A stretch of DNA of 64,000 nucleotides, from the NCBI GenBank assembly GCA_964545855.1, contig CAZJHD010000003.1, positions 62,001 through 126,000 on the forward strand, written 5' to 3'. This document shows positions 61,281 to 64,000 of the stretch, one piece after another. Every line of letters starts with the position of its first letter. Within the stretch, counting starts at the first letter, position 1. Under the pieces are notes generated by a model, which was given only the letters and a program-made list of their open reading frames with translations, was not told the DNA's origin and ran no database searches. Source of the DNA: CAZJHD01 sp964545855 (GTDB lineage: Bacteria > Planctomycetota > UBA1135 > JACQFD01). The translations under genes and the position numbers were made by a program.

Positions 61281-62126
61281 GTGGACGAGCTGGAAGAGCT
61301 GATCACCCGAACCGTTTCGATTCCTTCCGTACCGCAGGTCTTCGCGCGCCTGCAGCAAGTCGTCTCCGATCCGGACTCGTCGATCCCGGAGGCGGTGAAG
61401 GTCGTCGAGGACGATCCGGGACTCGCGGCCCGCTGCCTCCAGCTCGCGAACTCGGCCGCCTACGCGCTCAAGGTCCGCAGCTCCTCGCTCAAGCAGGCCG
61501 CGTCCGTCCTCGGCATGAAGGCTCTGCGCGACGTGGCGCTGCAGACGAGCCTCGTCGTCACGTACTCCCACCTGAGCAAGCACGCGGGATTCAGCCTCGG
61601 CCAGTTCTGGCGTCATGGCGCCGTCACCGCCGTCACGGCGAGGCATTTGGCGAGGCACTCACCGGCGCTCCGCGGGGTCGACAAGGAGGCCCTCGCCTCG
61701 TGCGGGCTCCTGCACAACATCGGGCGGCTCGCCATGCTCGACGGCTTCCGCGACGACTACTTGCGGGTCATCGGACCGGTCGGCAACCACGGGCCCGAGG
61801 CCGTGAAGGCGGAGAGCGAGGCTTTCGGCTTCGACCACGCGCAGGTGGGCGCGATCCTCGCCGCGAACTGGCAGATGGGCGACGCGATCGTCGAGAGCGC
61901 GCGGGATCACCATCTCGCAGCGGGAGGAGGAGCCCCCGTGCTCCACGAGGTGATCGGCTTCGCGAACCTCCTTGCGCACGCCGTGATGGAGGGAGGCGCG
62001 GCGAGTCTCGCGGCGATGCTGGAGAGCCCGGCGGCCGCTCCGTACCGCCTGCCGCGCGAATCGCTCGCCTTCGTCGTCGACGCCATCGTCGAGAGCTCGA
62101 TCGAGGCCGTGAGCGCGCATGCTTGA
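61281..62126 (+). CDS. HDOD-domain signalling protein
   Basis: A 281-residue HDOD protein (a metal-free relative of HD phosphohydrolases). Blocks: PSVPQVFARLQQVVSDPDSSIPEAVKVVEDDPGLAARCLQLANSAAY, GMKALRDVALQT and SCGLLHNIGRLAML, where a true HD enzyme would have HDIGK. These domains usually act as protein scaffolds in signalling. GTG 61281 (VDELEELITRTVS) starts at the domain edge; GTG 61251 with GGAG 4 nt upstream is an alternative. Its end overlaps the HEAT-repeat start by 8 bp, so the two are coupled. Confidence 0.85.
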   Translation: MDELEELITRTVSIPSVPQVFARLQQVVSDPDSSIPEAVKVVEDDPGLAARCLQLANSAAYALKVRSSSLKQAASVLGMKALRDVALQTSLVVTYSHLSKHAGFSLGQFWRHGAVTAVTARHLARHSPALRGVDKEALASCGLLHNIGRLAMLDGFRDDYLRVIGPVGNHGPEAVKAESEAFGFDHAQVGAILAANWQMGDAIVESARDHHLAAGGGAPVLHEVIGFANLLAHAVMEGGAASLAAMLESPAAAPYRLPRESLAFVVDAIVESSIEAVSAHA

Positions 62127-64000
62127 GGGATCGTTCCTCCGACGGGGCTCCGCGGCCAAGCGTGAAGAACGCGACGCCATCGAGCAGGTCGGTGAGCTCC
62201 ACCGCGCGGGGAACATCGACGGGCTCGCGACGATGATGCGCGAGTCCTCGCAGCCGCTCGTGCGCCGACGCGCGATGGAGTCGCTCCTCGCGATGGGTCG
62301 ACCCGAGGGGCTCGAGCTGCTCGCGGAGGTGGCGGCAGGCCCCGAGATGGGGCTCAACGAGGAGATTCTCTTCCGCCTTCGGGATCTCCCCGGCGATGCG
62401 CCTCTGCGGGCGATCGCCGTGGTCCTCTCGAGCGAGAACGCTCTCCGACGCGCTTCCGCGGTGTCGATCTTCGCCTGCCGCAAGGAGCCGCTCGCCTTGA
62501 CGATGCTCCTGCGGGGAGCCCGCGATCCCGCGCGCGCGGTCTGCCGCATCGCCGAGCGCTCGCTGATCTCCCGCGTGGCCTCCGATCCAGCGCAGCTCGG
62601 CGAGCTGCCCCGCGAGTCGGTGGCGGGAATCATCTCCTTCGTGCCCTTCGAGGTGGGGCGCGACCTCGTGGGGCCCGGGTTCCCTCCGGCCGTGCGCGAG
62701 GAAGCAGCGCGGCGGATCGGGAAGTCCGGCGGCGGCGACGCCGTGACGACCCTCATGGCCCTCACCACCGACGCCGATCCCTCTCTCGCGCGCGCCGCAT
62801 GGGAAGGCCTGCGAGCCGCCGGCGAGATCCCGGCGACCCTGCTGCTGCCCTTCCTCGGTGACCGCAACGAGGAGGTGCGACGGCAGGGCGTCGAGCTGTT
62901 CGCGCGCTCCTGCGGCAAGGACGGGCTCTCGATCGTCGCCGCCGCGCTCTCCGACCGCGCGCCCGGAGTTCGGTGCGTCGCGATCCGCGCCCTCGCGCGC
63001 GCGCAGGGCGAGGCGGCCCACGGGCGGATCCGCAAGCTCGCCGAGGACCCCGACGAGAACGTCCGTCGCGCCGTCCTGCAGGCGCTCACGGGATTCCCCG
63101 AGGCGACGGAGGACTTGGTCGCGATGACGCTCCGGGAGACCGGACCCCTGCAGGAGTCGGCGCTGATGGCCGTCGCGGCGCGGGGCGTCTACCGCTCCGA
63201 GCTCGGCGGCCACTGCCTCGAGTTCCTCCAGAAGCACGCCGCGGCGCCGTCCCAGAGCTCCGAGGTCGTCGATGCGATGGCTTCGCTCGCGAAGATCCTC
63301 GGCGACGCGAACGAGACGCGCGCGATCGCGGGGTTCGCGGCGCTCTGCAAGTCGACGAGCCGGAGACTGAGGCGCACCGGCATCGAGGCGATCCTCGCGT
63401 TCCCGCCCGAGGCGCGCGGCGACGTCCTCGTCGAGCTCGCCGACACCTACGACCGCTCCATGCTCTCGGTGATCGCGCTCGCGCTCGCGGACATGAAGCA
63501 TCCGGGCGCCGTCGTGCCGCTCATCCGGACGTACTCGGAGTGCGGTGGCCGCGCGTCGCGCCGCGCGCACGATCTCCTGCAGGACCACACGGAACGTCTG
63601 GCCGACATCACGTTCCTGCTCGACCTCCTCTTCCTGCGCTGGCCCTCGGTTCGGAAGTACGCTGCGGAGTGCCTCAAGCGGAGCGACGACCTCCGCGTCG
63701 TGGAGCCTCTTCTGCGCGCCAGCGAGGACGAGGACGTGGAGGTGCAGCTCGCGGCCATCGAGGCCCTCGCCGCCTACGCCAAGAAGGACGAGCGCGTGGC
63801 TGCACGCTTGATGGACGCCTGCGCCCTCGGGGACATCACCGTGCGTCAGGCCGCCGTCGAGGCCCTCGGCGACGCGCAGATCCAGGAAGCGGTCCCCGCC
63901 ATCATCAAGGCCCTCCACAACATCTTCCTGCGCCCGCGGGCGAGCGAGGCGCTGAAGAAGATCGGAGGGCGGCAGGGGTATCTCGCGATGAAGCGGCTGC
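62119..64000 (+). CDS. HEAT-repeat protein (3' end cut off)
   Basis: ATG 62119 begins inside the HDOD stop region and the frame stays open to the window end, so 627 codons are visible. Nearly all of it is pairs of short helices with a hydrophobic spacing typical of HEAT/PBS-lyase repeats (RNEEVRRQGVELFARSCG, APGVRCVAIRALARAQG, DENVRRAVLQALTGFPE, DEDVEVQLAAIEALAAYAKKDER, ITVRQAAVEALGDAQIQEA). Such superhelices bind other proteins. No catalytic domain is visible yet; one could follow beyond the window. Coupling to HDOD suggests a scaffold pair. Confidence 0.85.
   Translation, partial: MLEGSFLRRGSAAKREERDAIEQVGELHRAGNIDGLATMMRESSQPLVRRRAMESLLAMGRPEGLELLAEVAAGPEMGLNEEILFRLRDLPGDAPLRAIAVVLSSENALRRASAVSIFACRKEPLALTMLLRGARDPARAVCRIAERSLISRVASDPAQLGELPRESVAGIISFVPFEVGRDLVGPGFPPAVREEAARRIGKSGGGDAVTTLMALTTDADPSLARAAWEGLRAAGEIPATLLLPFLGDRNEEVRRQGVELFARSCGKDGLSIVAAALSDRAPGVRCVAIRALARAQGEAAHGRIRKLAEDPDENVRRAVLQALTGFPEATEDLVAMTLRETGPLQESALMAVAARGVYRSELGGHCLEFLQKHAAAPSQSSEVVDAMASLAKILGDANETRAIAGFAALCKSTSRRLRRTGIEAILAFPPEARGDVLVELADTYDRSMLSVIALALADMKHPGAVVPLIRTYSECGGRASRRAHDLLQDHTERLADITFLLDLLFLRWPSVRKYAAECLKRSDDLRVVEPLLRASEDEDVEVQLAAIEALAAYAKKDERVAARLMDACALGDITVRQAAVEALGDAQIQEAVPAIIKALHNIFLRPRASEALKKIGGRQGYLAMKRL

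Noticed and set aside
1..64000. tRNA, rRNA, CRISPR array, transposon or prophage
   Set aside because: None was recognised on reading; no direct-repeat array, transposase motif or integrase was seen.

Overview
The window is a G+C-rich bacterial chromosome segment with tightly packed genes. Many neighbours overlap by 4 bp at ATGA, GTGA or CTGA junctions. I read it as a deep-branching planctomycete, by inference. The reasons are LPS assembly genes (kdsD, an LptC/OstA-like giant, lptD), a planctomycete-like GyrA motif (HPHGEQVIYP), RNase HIII, and secreted proteins with DxDxDG loops and a Gly/Pro-rich C-terminal module I associate with that phylum. No rRNA, tRNA, CRISPR array, insertion sequence or prophage was seen.

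Layout. 0-10.5 kb: end of an unrecognised protein with two similar modules, then lysC, an HMGL-family enzyme, a sugar-phosphate-isomerase-like TIM barrel, an SDR, and fmt-rsmB, trxA, scpA and a site-2 protease. 10.7-17.5 kb: plus-strand kdsD, LptC/OstA-like and lptD, then a TatA-like gene. 17.5-32.5 kb: a long minus-strand run. Its dnaA-dnaN-dciA-gyrB block lacks recF. A bacillithiol block (bshC-bshB1-parA-bshA-cysteine desulfurase) has the partition ATPase parA inside it, and pyrF, hemW and a sigma-70 factor lie upstream. 32.6-38.4 kb: a protein with a C-terminal HPr-like domain, an acylphosphatase/membrane protein/phosphoesterase unit, parB with a perfect parS, a membrane-anchored cyclophilin and a lipoprotein. 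38.5-49.2 kb: HNH nuclease, two exported proteins, an acyltransferase, rnhC, a beta-CASP hydrolase, dapF and an M48 peptidase. 49.3-57.1 kb: gyrA, murJ, the B12-dependent ribonucleotide reductase nrdJ, and an Arg-rich mini-ORF followed by a very strong hairpin. 57.2-64 kb: a calcium-loop exported protein, membrane proteins, and an HDOD gene overlapping a HEAT-repeat gene that runs off the end.

The replication and segregation genes (dnaA, dnaN, gyrB, parA, parB, parS) suggest the window is close to the chromosome origin. The 579-bp dnaA-dnaN spacer is the best origin candidate, although it has no canonical DnaA boxes. Most attractive leads: the HPr-domain fusion, the bacillithiol operon containing parA, the predicted CTG start of hemW, the HAAAH pseudo-protease with a 20-residue Trp repeat, the Arg-rich mini-ORF after nrdJ, and the switch-like inverted repeats upstream of the HDOD-HEAT genes.
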